Assembly (NCBI RefSeq): GCF_910592395.1
Contig: NC_088325.1
Span: 1,180,001-1,244,000 of the forward strand
Reading direction: 5' to 3'
DNA from: Lineus longissimus
Taxonomy: Eukaryota > Nemertea > Pilidiophora > Heteronemertea > Lineidae
Length of the DNA: 64,000 nucleotides
Positions 29,288 to 39,599 of this stretch are shown in pieces (within the stretch, counting starts at the first letter, position 1; each line of letters begins with the position of its first letter). The notes under the pieces were generated by a model. That model was not told where the DNA came from. It ran no database searches and saw only the letters and a list, made by a program, of their open reading frames with translations. A program made the position numbers and the translations under genes.

Positions 29288-32200
29288 CTGAAGTTGGAAG
29301 ACAACATGGTGACATTTACATCCGCCACTTCAGATCGATTCCCAAACTGCTTTGGACCTCGACTCAAAGAACTAATTTAAAAAAAGACGACTCAAAATAA
29401 GATACAAATATTCTCTGTCATATCTGTGGGGAAAACAACGCATGCGCTGCAGCCTTCGTATATTCCTGATGCAATCGCGCGATACTCTATATAGTACCGT
29501 GAGACAGTGGAGCCCCCTATCCTCGACTTATAGTAACTAAATCTCCTCCCTATAACCTCTAAGGAGGACTATAGGCAGGGGGTTAAATTGGCCATCTTCA
29601 GGTGATTAATATACACAGTAATGGCCCTGGGTCATGTTAAATTCAGTACTGAATACATTCCTCGTACACAGGTTAATAGTTTCGACGTACTGAGAGATGG
29701 GAGAGGCCCCTCTTGGTGACTTCCAGTAACCTCATCTTGCCTACCTAGCCGCTGCCTATAGTGTTCCTTTAAGGTTCACTTACATTTTACGACTCCAACC
29801 TTCTTCGCCACCAATTCCTCCACAACGTATGAGCTGGTGACATTTTCCCCTCCGATTCCTGTGACGTTGGAATACGTCACATTTCCCATGACGTAGGTTG
29901 TGTTGGATTTACACCAAATTTTGATCAGATTGATGTCAGTGGCTTCGCCGTTCGTTGCGATATCCGTGATTTTGTCACTGTCAACCTAAAATGAAAGCAT
30001 GGTTGTGAATGGCAATAAGTCTGAAGTAGGGCTTGAACAAGAGAAAGCAACATTTCTTCACTTCACAGGACAGATACAGCTACTTCAATTTCGATCGCAT
30101 CCGTAAATGGGGAGCGTGCTGAACACCACTCTCCACGCAGAGCAGACTGAGCACCAATCTCCAAGCCTCGCTATTGGTACGGTTGCTTGGTAATAGACAA
30201 GCACCGAGATTAAACTTACAGATATAACGAGAGCAGTAAGAGGTTTGGTGATTGCCTTTAAGAGGTCTTGTTTTCCAGATGTGTACGATTCGAGGGGCAT
30301 GCTCTCGACTATCGCGTCCGTCAGGTACTCCAGATAATCTGAAAATTGAAATGTGAAGTGAATGACAATGCGGAGAGTGAATTCTGCACGACCTACGTTT
30401 TCGCCTTTTAAACATGCGCATCTTCCTGCAAGCGCGTAGTGATACTGACTGTAGATCCTAACAACATCGTGTTCCAAAGCTATTGTGATGGAGGCTTTTA
30501 AATCAAGATAGACAGACATACATATATTGCCAAAACGTTGTGCCAAAAAACCGTTCCAAAGTTTTTGTGGAAGAAATTGTGCTTTTGATATCAAAATCAT
30601 CAAATGTATATCGAACTGCAGCAGGTGTGATGGGCTGTCATGTGCGACCTGCGGCGATAGATTGATACCCAGTTTCTTGACGCGACCAATAACAGCTTGC
30701 ACCTTTGGACGTGTAAACTGCTGTATGACAATGGTGTAGTTTCGTTAAAAATTAACCTTTCTGTGATTTATCGTAAAAGTAAACTATAATTTCCCTTACG
30801 AGATACGACTTCAAGCGGCAGAAAAACTATAACAGAGAGCCAGTTGAACATATCGTGGACGGTGGCGCCACCAAAAGCCCGTCGAAACTCGTCAACATCA
30901 CTCACATGACCCATGGAGACGATCGTATTGGTTACTGAAGTCCCGATGTTGGCGCCCATGATGATGGGTATGGCTGTCCTGACGTACATCACTGCAAATA
31001 AGTGCATTCTGTTAAATCAATATTGCCGTAATTCTGCCTCAGGAGGGAACCTCTTTTTCGAGGCTGCTTAAGTCCATTCGTAAATGCTTTGTCCACATCG
31101 TTTTTGGTGCTGGAGCGGGAACTAATGGTAGAATTTCTTTGAATTTTTATTCTTCTCAGCTTTAGGTAACTGGTGTGATGGTAATTTTAGTCCCCGGGAG
31201 AATTTACAACTTACCTTTTCCTGCTACCATGGAAATGATAATACTGCTCGTTGTGGAGGAGCTCTGCAAGAGGACGGTTGCTAGGACACCCACCATGAGG
31301 CCCGCGACGGGGTTCTGTAGAATTTCGTTGTTGGCGAAGGTCTGGCCTGCCGCTTTTCCTAAACAAAAAGAAAAGCGTACCAATTATTGTTGGTACACAG
31401 CAAAACACTTTAGAAAGTCCCCTTCCCGAAGTAAACCAAAGGCCGGTGTAGATGTAGAAAATGTCCCCTGAAAAAAGTGTACGACCCTATCTTCAAAGCT
31501 GTACGAGTGGCAAAGTATTTACTAACACGACATTGTTTCAAGGTGCTTCGTGCCCCTGGCTACTTAAATATCCCACTTGCAGATGCCACTCACCTCACGA
31601 GGTCGTCAGTATCCTCTGTCAAGTTGCTGCCAAAACGAACTGGGACCTCGTTTGGCGACATGGCTTTCTCTGCCTGCGCTCCATCTCTTTGGAATCAACT
31701 CCCACCTCATATTCAGGATGCTTCAGATGTCCTTAAATTCAAATGTCAGTTAAAGACCTGACGATACGCGAGGCACTTTGAGAGGGCAGCGCCTTGAGTA
31801 CGATTTGTTCAGTGGAAAGGCGCCCCACACAAATTTTATAATGTATGTATGTATGTATTTACCTCCGAGCAGCCTAAACGCGGAACTCAGGATATCTAGT
31901 GAGCAGATGAAGAGATAGAGGGCGCCAATCAGCAGAATTGGTTTGGAGATGTAGTTCCATAGAATTCGAACGCATTTGCCTCTACAACTCAGCTCTGAAA
32001 AGGAAAAAGTGAGCCTGATTGTTTCTGAATGAAATTGAAAGTACAGGTGTGGCGGGGATAGTAGTCCTAGGGCTGATAGTCCGTGTAACAATAGCCCGCA
32101 TTGCTAAATGTTTTGGTTAGGGTTAGCGGTACAATAGATCATGCTGCTTAATTGGTCAAATACAATGCTACCGGACTATGACTCCAGGGGGACTATATCC

Positions 32201-33273
32201 GCTGTCACACCGGTTTTGAAAAAAATCAGTATCATTAATTTTCCTTGAAACTGAGCTCTGATAGGATAACAAAAGTATACACGGCGCAAGTGTCACTACG
32301 CAACCGTTACCACTGACGACGCTTGGAGATTGAGGAGGCACATACCCTTCCATGGCGTATCTGGCTTGACCTCCTTCATATCTCCGGCCCACGGGTCATA
32401 CCCCTCGAGCCCGGCCTCCTTCGCCTTGGCACCCATGTCCATCGTCGACATCTCCATCCCGTCATTGTTGATACCCACTTTGTTTGACTTCCCATTTGCC
32501 GCGATAGGCTGCAAACAGAGAAAGGTAAAGTTAATGACAAATTTTTACCGTTATTGGTGGGTCTTTAGGGTTAATGACGGGGTTTTAGAGTAAATGACTG
32601 GTTTTTATGGGTTTTTTAGGGGGTTTTAGACTTATTGACGTATTTTAGGGTTAATTCCGGGTTTGAGAATTAATGAATTAATGTCGGGGTTTTATTGGGT
32701 TCGTGATGACGAGTTTTAAACTTCATGACGGATTTTTAGGATAAATGACGGTGTGCAAGGGATAGTAGTCCTAGGGCTGATAGTCCGTGTAACAATAGCC
32801 CGCATTGCTAAATGTTTTGGTTAGGGTTAGCGGTACAATAGATCATGCTGCTTAATTGATCAAATACAATGCTACCGGACTATGACTCCAGGGGGACTAT
32901 ATCCGCTGTCACAACGGGTCTATAGGGTTGATATCCAGCTTTTATGTCATTCGAGTATGAGACTTGGCCTGGGTAGGCCTACAATGTATTTCTAAAGCGG
33001 TGTCATAATCAGACTTAGTTGATTAAAGGTGGGTGGGTCTTTTCTTGAATTCTCCTAGACAATCGAAGAACCATAAACGTGAGATTTAAAGGGAGAGTGG
33101 TCTTCCTTTCAATGCAATTGAACTCTTTCGTGTCTGGAGCATGGAATCAACGATTTTCTCGACAAATTCACAAAATTGCATAAAATCATAACGCAGGACA
33201 TTTTCAAATTTTAAATTTTGAAAGTTACACTTACCCCCTGTATTGATCCCTTTTTCTCTCCTTCTGGGGGCAT
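28083..33273 (-). CDS. SLC34: Sodium-dependent phosphate cotransporter, SLC34 (NaPi-II) family
   Basis: Coding exons (minus strand, 5' to 3'): 33273-33235, 32508-32346, 31994-31863, 31358-31215, 30991-30800, 30338-30220, 29985-29784 and 29287-28083, total 2196 bases (731 residues), all phases consistent. It couples Na+ and phosphate uptake at the plasma membrane. Family marks: QSSST near residue 143 and QSSSV near 414, the inverted-repeat transport core; [45 protein letters not shown] in an extracellular loop with four N-glycosylation sequons; and [12 protein letters not shown]. The C-terminus has a cysteine cluster, as in NaPi-IIb, an acidic repeat-like stretch and the ending RSEL, a class I PDZ-type ligand. 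The length is close to vertebrate family members (about 600-690). The first exon is only 13 codons; the promoter is not identified. Confidence 0.93.
29561..29769. mobile_element. MITE family B, copy 2
   Basis: Clear 18-base terminal inverted repeats: AAGGAGGACTATAGGCAG and, at the right end, the inverse of AAGGAACACTATAGGCAG. No coding capacity. It lies in the last SLC34 intron and ends about 15 bases from the donor of exon 7. Confidence 0.85.
29784..29985 (-). CDS. SLC34: SLC34 exon 7: large extracellular loop
   Basis: 202 bases, phase 0 to 1, acceptor CATTTTAG, donor T|GTAAGT. Encodes [14 protein letters not shown] then IKIWC, followed by four sequons (NTT, NVT, NVT, NVT). This is the glycosylated loop of NaPi-II proteins. 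Confidence 0.9.
30154..30215. mobile_element. MITE family E, partial copy 3
   Basis: CCAATCTCCAAGCCTCGC, then GGTTGCTTGGTAATAGAC and AAGCACCG; truncated at the right, just before the donor of SLC34 exon 6. Confidence 0.6.
30220..30338 (-). CDS. SLC34: SLC34 exon 6
   Basis: 119 bases, phase 1 to 0. Encodes [10 protein letters not shown] and the conserved [15 protein letters not shown] that joins the first repeat to the extracellular loop. Confidence 0.9.
30800..30991 (-). CDS. SLC34: SLC34 exon 5
   Basis: 192 bases, phase 1-1, acceptor TTATTTGCAG, donor [27 protein letters not shown] and [19 protein letters not shown] are near-signature SLC34 sequence. Confidence 0.93.
31215..31358 (-). CDS. 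SLC34: SLC34 exon 4: first QSSS motif
   Basis: 144 bases, phase 1-1. Encodes [19 protein letters not shown] and [17 protein letters not shown], the first substrate-site hairpin. Confidence 0.93.
31476..31860 (+). mobile_element. 3' end of a non-LTR retrotransposon (CR1/L2/RTE-like LINE remnant)
   Basis: The + strand frame ends with the reverse-transcriptase tail pattern [18 protein letters not shown], then [16 protein letters not shown] and a stop. This matches the classic LINE ORF2 ending (F..R.FS.AAP.LWN.LP..I....S...FK..LK). It is followed by GCGCCTTGAGTACGATTTG and a short (TATG)n tail. 5'-truncated and antisense in an SLC34 intron. Confidence 0.85.
31863..31994 (-). CDS. SLC34: SLC34 exon 3: first membrane segment
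   Basis: 132 bases, phase 1-1, acceptor TTTTTCCTTTTCAG. Encodes ELSCRGKC, then [20 protein letters not shown] and SAFRLLGG, matching the first SLC34 helix. Confidence 0.92.
32056..32200. mobile_element. MITE family C, copy 1
   Basis: 145 bases with ends GGATAGTAGTCC and an inverse of GGATATAGTCC. Almost identical to 32760-32904. Confidence 0.8.
32346..32508 (-). CDS. SLC34: SLC34 exon 2: cytoplasmic N-terminus
   Basis: 163 bases, phase 0 to 1, donor G|GTATGT. Ends [18 protein letters not shown], matching the conserved SLC34 DPW...L......PW motif before the first helix. Confidence 0.88.
32540..32755 (+). repeat. Degenerate G/T-rich tandem repeat
   Basis: Around ten imperfect units of about 20 bases related to GGTTTTTAGGGTTAATGAC. 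Lies in SLC34 intron 1 next to the second family C MITE. Confidence 0.6.
32760..32904. mobile_element. MITE family C, copy 2
   Basis: Same 145-base element as 32056-32200, same orientation, in the first SLC34 intron. The identity is so high that one copy is recent or the pair arose by local duplication. Confidence 0.8.
33235..33273 (-). CDS. SLC34: SLC34 exon 1 (first coding, 13 codons)
   Basis: ATG at 33273-33271 opens [13 protein letters not shown] and ends in phase 0 at GGG|GTAAGT, the phase needed by exon 2. An upstream ATG in another frame (MKNAP...) does not fit exon 2. Start choice rests on phase and donor quality only. Confidence 0.6.
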
Positions 33274-33963
33274 TTTTCAATTTCTCAAAAAAATGTTGCC
33301 CGAAAAATGTTTTCGTAAAATATCCGGTGTCCTCTGGTGCTACAACTCACTTAGTCCTCACTCCAGCTGAAAAACTGCGTGCGAGCGTCCGTCGTCAAAA
33401 TGGCCCTATCTGGTAACCTTGTAACATTATTTGGATAAGTAGAATATGGCCTGTGATAAAGTCCTTCGTCTTGGTCACTCATGAGTTACACTCATGCCAA
33501 ATTTATATTGTCAGGTGTGTTTGCTAAATACCTGGTCTGGCTTATCAGAATTCATGATATGTTCGTAATACAATATGGTTTTCATTGCGTAAACTTTCAG
33601 GCGATACATAAATTTAAATTCGAACTTTTGCGTCATATAGTCTGCGAGCTGGATTCCAAAATTTCATGGATTGGTACCACCTGGCGGGAGTAAAGAACAC
33701 TATGATTTTCTGAAAGGGGTATTTTTTCAGGAAATCTTTCAAGCCAAAGTTGGATCCACAGCTAAATTGTAAAAATCGGCCTTTGAATGCAGGCATTCGC
33801 GCTCAAAATCGTTGAAAATTTAGGACAAATGTTTGGGTAGAGGAAATCGAAAATGCAATAACTCATAAGTAAAAGGAGTAATCACACAAATTACTAACTA
33901 TATTGTTGCTAATTAACCGTTTTATCAATAAAAAATTGGTTTCGTGCAAACTAGGTCATTATC

Positions 33964-34171
33964 AAAGGGGGCTATAGGCAGGAGCGGAGGGGCTAATTTG
34001 GCCATTTTCAAGTATACACGCGCAGTAATGGCCCTCGGTCATGTCAGACTCGGCACCAAATATATTCCTCGTAGAGGCGTGAATCATTTCGACGTACTGT
34101 GAGATGTGAGAGACCCCTATTGGCGGCTTTGTGTAACTTTATCTTGCCTGCCTTGTTGCTGCCTATATAAA
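33964..34171. mobile_element. MITE family B, copy 3
   Basis: AAAGGGGGCTATAGGCAG at the left and CTGCCTATATA at the right, with the shared interior ATTTGGCCATTTTCA and ACGTACTGTGAGATG. Confidence 0.8.
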
Positions 34172-34423
34172 TCGCGACATGTCTTCAATTTGAGTATTCA
34201 TCTGTGCGAGTCCGCGGGCCGATTATAGGCCGATGATCTGGCCACCAGCGTGCCGGGAAAGATTAAATTGTTACTCAATTCGAACATAGCAACTTTTTCT
34301 ACCTGTGATGAAGAAGTCCAACCCCCCCCCCCCCCCATCTCGTTTTACTAGCATTTTTGGTTCAGGATCATGAGTAGGCCCCATTATCACGGCCTCCAAT
34401 CAATAGGCCCTTAGCCAGATACG

Positions 34424-34601
34424 CCGGTGTAACATCTGTGGTTGTTTCCCATGTGTCAGTGTTTCCAAACAATAGGCAGCTAGAGAGACCATGGCTTTTC
34501 AATAGGGGGAAACACAGAAAACTTGTCAATCTATCTTTTAGCGTTCCCAAACAATGAGGGGAAACACTCAAAAACAGAAACACTCAAAAACATTACACCG
34601 G
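34424..34601. mobile_element. MITE family A, copy 3
   Basis: CCGGTGTAAC to TTACACCGG, close to copies 1 and 2. Confidence 0.8.
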
Positions 34602-35064
34602 TACCACCGAGGTTGGGCAAAAATGTACAAAAGAGTGTTCATAAAATCTACTTACAAATCCGAACTCCCGAATATAGAAAAATGACAAACTGCAAAAAAC
34701 GGATCCTGCTCTAAATCGTCCTCTTCCAAGTGTGTGTAGAATGAAGAATGACAACTGACCAACATAAGGGCGTACAAGAAGGTCTTAAAATAGCATACTT
34801 ATAGATTGTGACGCAAAAGTGCCTATGAAACCGAAATGAAATGTGCGCCAATGAAAGCTGTGTTGTAAGGGTCAATTTCATCATTGATTATTATTAGAAG
34901 CAAGCATAGATCGTTAGGAATAACTGCAAATTAAACTACATGTATAAATATAATTTAATTTTTAATTCTAAATTTCTTATACGGCGTCTATTTTTTGCGA
35001 AACTTTGGGGCGGATGAAGCTATGCAATACCATCCGATGGGGTGACAGGCAATTCGATAAAATA

Positions 35065-35175
35065 AAATCTCCAAGCCTCGCCATTTACGGTTACTCAGTG
35101 ATAGACGAGCACCGTTGACTAGCGCAATTTTTCCCTACGGAGCAAATGCTAGCAATCTTCTCATTTGGAGATTGG
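35065..35175. mobile_element. MITE family E, copy 4
   Basis: AATCTCCAAGCCTCGCC at the left and GGAGATTGG at the right (inverse of CCAATCTCC). Confidence 0.7.
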
Positions 35176-36204
35176 ATCGAATAGTTATCATCACCGGTAT
35201 TGCAAATGTTGAATGGATTGTGTGTATGTCTAATCAATATGTTTACTAATCTAGAAGAAATAAACATAAAAAGCGAGTACAGTTGCGTGGAATGTCTTTA
35301 TTTTTGCACCAGATTTATGCCCGCTAAAAATGATAATTTTCAAGCTATTTTCTGAAAAAGCTGGTTCAGGGTTTAAATGCTCAAACATCTTGGCCCAGAT
35401 GTAGACCTGAACCAGCATATTCAGAAAATTGACTCAAAACCGGATCATTTGTCCCAGGCATTATAAATACACATAGCTAACCATAACTGAAGAACAGTCA
35501 CGTTGAAAATATCACTTTTGAACGCAAACAACGACCATCAAGACACATAAACATAATTTTTTTCTTTTTTTATGACACATAATGTTATTTCAACTGGATC
35601 GTTGACTGGATTGTTGTCTTTAAAGATGATACCAATTACCCATTTCTTTGTTTATGCAAATGAATGTGTTTTTCATATCGTTTTGGCCAAAAGTACATTA
35701 ACTCGGCTGACTCCAAAATATGACCTGGTCACATTTTCCAAAAGATAGTGGTGTTGGACGACACGAGATTATCTTACATCGTATTAGGGTACTAGGTCTA
35801 ATCAGTGCTGAAGCACAGATTACAGCTCTTTCACGGTGTCAACAAAAGCCGGCTGCCCAGGGCTGTGTAACATTACTATTTGGGATCACTATGAGAGTGA
35901 AGTGACAAGAGGTCAGCCAAGTACCTTTGGCCATATCGATTTGAAAAACACGATACATGTATTTGGTGTCACTCGTGAAACACTTTCACAACTATCGATC
36001 AATTGATGATAAATCGTGGGCGTTCGAGGACGAAATAACACGCCGGATACTAGTGTCGGTCCGGTTTCCATTCCATAGAGAACACGGAACTGACCTCATT
36101 AGCAAATCAGCCGCGGCCATGGCCCTCCAAGGAGAAGTACAATGCCCGACGAAACACTCTCCCGGGTAAACAAACCGCGGGAAACCGCTTCACATCACGT
36201 GAGA

Positions 36205-36520
36205 TGTTTTAGCCAATCAATCACTCTGGCTATATAATACCCATCCGCCAGTCACATGTCGACAACCTACGGACGTCCCGGGAGTTGTCACGATCATTTC
36301 CGAGCATAGATTAGGACACGCAAAGGTTGTCGAATGCACCAGGAAAACCATCCTGAACCTCAGACCAACACTCCACACCAACGAGTAACATGTCGTATTG
36401 TCCAATCAAAAGCTGCCAATCCTGCTTCACCGGAGCTGCCATTTAGCCTTGAACCAATCAGAAGCAAAGGGCTCGTGCATGTGACACTTCCGTCATGTTG
36501 TTTGAACATTATTGTAAATA
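36205..36520 (+). promoter_or_regulatory. Possible promoter region with CCAAT and TATA boxes
   Basis: CCAAT at 36213 is followed by TATATAAT at 36231. Further CCAAT motifs occur near 36400, 36415 and 36454. The arrangement is promoter-like, but no exon follows on the + strand that I can support. It might drive the upstream SLC34 gene on the other strand, whose first coding exon is about 3 kb away. Confidence 0.3.
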
Positions 36521-36969
36521 AACGTGCTTGTCGCTAATTGGCTCCTTCAAAATTACCACTTCTACGACATTTTCTAAATAAAAGTACCCCGTTCAGCAAT
36601 TTGAAGCGGAAAAAATGTTTCGTGATGACAGAGTAGACGGCGTGACGCTCAAGCCTATTCTTCACGCGCCAATCTGTCAAATATTCTTCACCCACCAATT
36701 TCAGATAATAACACAATACTGTTTTCTTATTTACAAGCGTAAGGCACCATACGTGAATACTGACTTTTAAAACACGGCGGGAACATAAACAGAAATTACG
36801 GTTTATGATATTATATGATTCTATGCACCGGTAATGCCAAATAGGTATGATAACAACAAACCAACTACACTGAAGTACCCACCCACAAGTGCAAAAGCAA
36901 AACTGAATCCGTAGTATTCACAACTTTACTCATCACAAATGAAAATCATCTAAAGAAATGTGTTTGGTA

Positions 36970-37412
36970 AAGCACGCAGCACAATAGCCGCCAACTTTGG
37001 CGACAAGAAGCGTTCAGCTGACGCCTCTCGACGCCGAAGTTGGCGGCCAGTGGATCCCGGTCAGAGCACACCTGCCCAGAATCGGCGTCCAGTAGCGTCT
37101 TTTCCGCAACTTTAGGCTGCCATTTTGAAATCATGTGACATCAAGACGCATACTGATTGGCCATAGCCTCGCCGCCGACGCCAATTCAGGCGGCAATCCA
37201 TAGCACACCTGGCTTCTTCTTGCGTTCAAACGCGGCGACACGCGTCAAAAATCAAACATGTTAGATATTTGGCGTTTAGTTGTGGCAAGTGGCGGCAAGT
37301 CGCGTTCGCCGACGCCGTTCGTAGCAGACTAGGGATTTTTCAGGCGTTCAGGGCTCTTGCGGCAAAAAACGCCAGTGAACGCCGAAGTTGGCGGCTAGTG
37401 TGCTGCGGGCTT
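36970..37412. mobile_element. 443-base MITE with about 33-base terminal inverted repeats
   Basis: Left end AAGCACGCAGCACAATAGCC continues to GCCAACTTTGGCG; the right end is its imperfect inverse (CGCCGAAGTTGGCGGC to GCTGCGGGCTT). The same GCCGAAGTTGGCGGC motif recurs inside near 37032. No transposase; it looks like a DNA-transposon derivative. Confidence 0.8.
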
Positions 37413-37504
37413 TAGGCTTTAACCAAGCGAGTGACCACGTTGAAGATAACCTTGAACAAAGCGCAACTTGTTTAAACAATAGGGTCAATTATTTTGAATA
37501 TCCG

Positions 37505-37720
37505 TGCCCTACAGTCCTGGTTTGAAGAACCGAGCCTTGGGTTGAACATCAAAGAACTGGTTTGAAGAACCGATATCTGATTTGAACAACCGAGTCCTGG
37601 TTTGAAAACTCGAGTCTTGGTCCTGGTTTGAATAACCGAGCCCTGGTTTGAACAACCGAGCTCTAGTTGAAAACATCTGAGCCCGTTTAAATAAACCGAG
37701 TCCTGGTTTGAAAACCAAAC
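37505..37720 (+). repeat. Degenerate 20-base tandem repeat
   Basis: Roughly ten units related to AACCGAGTCCTGGTTTGAA. Two overlapping minus-strand open frames rich in FKPG/SNQ arise from the repeat. Confidence 0.75.
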
Positions 37721-37765
37721 TGCATGCACTGTCCTGCAGTACAATACCGATCACAGAACGCCCAC

Positions 37766-37771
37766 TTTATT
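37766..37771 (-). terminator. Poly(A) signal for the proline-rich exon
   Basis: AATAAA on the minus strand, about 145 bases beyond the stop at 37914. Confidence 0.5.
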
Positions 37772-37913
37772 CGATGGGGCGAAAGTTGCTCAATACTTAG
37801 CTCAAATGCAGCTGTATATCATTGATTTTGTCAACATAAAACTAGTTTGACAAGAGTGTCTTTTCTCATTGTAAGGCCTGTGTAGGGCGATGAGGATTGA
37901 TCTCCCGATAAGA

Positions 37914-39476
37914 CTATAAAATCAACGTGACCGGGTTATCGCCCATCACGAAGCTACTGCGCGAATCATTTGAAGGCTCCCTGAAGTGAAAGGCCTGATT
38001 CGCTCCCGCCGGCAGGGGCCCAAACCCGAAAGGGCTAGGGGACGCTCTTGGTACGTAGGATGAGGGGCGAGAGGGGTTCGCCCAGGGTGGCTGCGGGTAC
38101 GGATCCTGTCCCTGGGGGTCGACCTGGGGCTTCCCACGCGCAGCCATGACACGCTGCAATTCATTCACCAAGTTATTCTGTGGAAAGAATGCAGGTTGCC
38201 CCATCGCAGATTGCCCCATTTGCATTTGCATAAAAGGCGGCACCGTGTTGGGCTTTGGCGGCGGCGGTGGCGGGATACGTGGCCGCGCCTTTAAACGCTG
38301 TTCCTCTTGTTGCCGTATGACCTCCGTATCTATGACATCATCGAAGCTTGAGCTACGGGAAACCGAGCTGCTCTCGCGGTTGTTCTTTCCTGAATTCCTC
38401 GAGTCCTGCCTCCGAAGCGAGTTCTCGTTTGAACTGGTTTCCCGCCCTCCCGTCGGACTTTCATTCGGCCGCTTTGGCTGATCGCGTCCCTGTGTTACAG
38501 GCTGGGGCCCCTGTTGACCAGGGTGGGCAGTGTACGCTGTCCGCTGTGGGCCCTGTTGTCCTGGGTAAGCAGTATACGCCGAAGGCTCTGGGAGGAATCT
38601 CGGATGAGGTGGCAGTTGTTCGTCTGATCGGGGATGCGGCACGGCGTCACGTAAGAATGGGTACCTTCCCCTGAAGTTTCCGGCGGCCGCTGCCCACATC
38701 TCCGGTGATAACGCCGGCCCCTGTGGATCTGGCATGTCAGCTGGGTCCTGGACCCCTGGCCATCTGTAAGGAGGCATCCACTGGTTATAGAACCATGGGC
38801 CAGGGAATGGCATCAGCGGGTAGCCCATTCCGTAACCATAGTACGCCTCGGGGGGTATGTCATACCCCATGGGCGCCCCTTGGTAGTAGTCCAGCGGGCC
38901 CCCAATTGGTGCCAGTTGGCTGTTGTCGCGACGAAGATGCCCAACCTCCCGATCAGAATCAGTTGGCTCCCTGCTCCTCGCTCTGAAGTGAGAGTCGTGC
39001 AGGCTCTTATCATGATGCCCAAACATCGGATCCTGTCGCAGATACCAATTAGAAACCCCGTCATCGAAGCTAGAGTTGGTGCTGTTTGATCGGTCAGACG
39101 GGTGGTACTGCAGGGATTTGCCTCTTCGTGGCGGCGGGGACTCGGGCAGGACCTTCTGCCCGCCGATCACAGACTTTGGGTACGACCTCTTGCCCTCTGT
39201 GGGCTGATCAGTTCGGCGGATCGAGTCAGACCGCACAGTCGCCTTCTTCCTCTTACTGCTATTCCGTCGTTTCGGGACCTTCGGACTTTTCGAAAAGAGC
39301 GGGTTGTCTTTGATGACTGTTGGTTTGAACCAGCCAAATTTACCGGACTCGAGGTCGGCTCGCATGTCGTCACGGCAGCAGGGAAGTCCGCCTGTGTGTC
39401 CAGGTGGATCGTGCGCGAACCGGCGCTCGTCCGCGTAGTAGACGGATTTCTTCTTGGGACGGTCGTACCAGTGGTG
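37914..39476 (-). CDS. Proline/tyrosine-rich terminal exon (520 residues), cytoplasmic-type protein
   Basis: Acceptor TTTTTTCTTTCTTTCACAG, then an open frame in phase 0 to TAG at 37914. GC-rich against AT-rich surroundings, as expected for coding sequence. Visible: a basic start (WYDRPKKK), a nuclear-signal-like KRRNSSKRKK, a PYGM-rich middle, two copies of TAYPGQQGPQ-type repeats, RRQDSRNSGKNN serine/arginine runs, a polyproline IPPPPPPKP that could bind SH3, EVH1 or profilin, and a hydrophobic LIL C-terminus compatible with a class II PDZ ligand. No enzyme domain. It may be an alternative last exon of the receptor gene at 46.6-52.3 kb, but the phase (0) does not follow directly from any receptor exon I found, so it may be a separate gene. 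Confidence 0.7.
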   Translation of the reverse strand, partial: HHWYDRPKKKSVYYADERRFAHDPPGHTGGLPCCRDDMRADLESGKFGWFKPTVIKDNPLFSKSPKVPKRRNSSKRKKATVRSDSIRRTDQPTEGKRSYPKSVIGGQKVLPESPPPRRGKSLQYHPSDRSNSTNSSFDDGVSNWYLRQDPMFGHHDKSLHDSHFRARSREPTDSDREVGHLRRDNSQLAPIGGPLDYYQGAPMGYDIPPEAYYGYGMGYPLMPFPGPWFYNQWMPPYRWPGVQDPADMPDPQGPALSPEMWAAAAGNFRGRYPFLRDAVPHPRSDEQLPPHPRFLPEPSAYTAYPGQQGPQRTAYTAHPGQQGPQPVTQGRDQPKRPNESPTGGRETSSNENSLRRQDSRNSGKNNRESSSVSRSSSFDDVIDTEVIRQQEEQRLKARPRIPPPPPPKPNTVPPFMQMQMGQSAMGQPAFFPQNNLVNELQRVMAARGKPQVDPQGQDPYPQPPWANPSRPSSYVPRASPSPFGFGPLPAGANQAFHFREPSNDSRSSFVMGDNPVTLIL

Positions 39477-39599
39477 CTGTGAAAGAAAGAAAAAACGGTA
39501 ATCAACAGATGTCAACGGAAGAAAACGTAAAAAGTGTAAATAATTTAGTAAGAAGGGCATTTTTCAAAAGTGTCATCACCAAATTGTGGCCAACCTCAA

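Noticed and set aside
37472-37754. Two overlapping minus-strand frames with FKPG/SNQ repeats
   Set aside because: Both are translations of the degenerate 20-base repeat.
38146-39482. Several + strand frames of 70-126 codons
   Set aside because: Antisense shadows of the GC-rich proline-rich exon.
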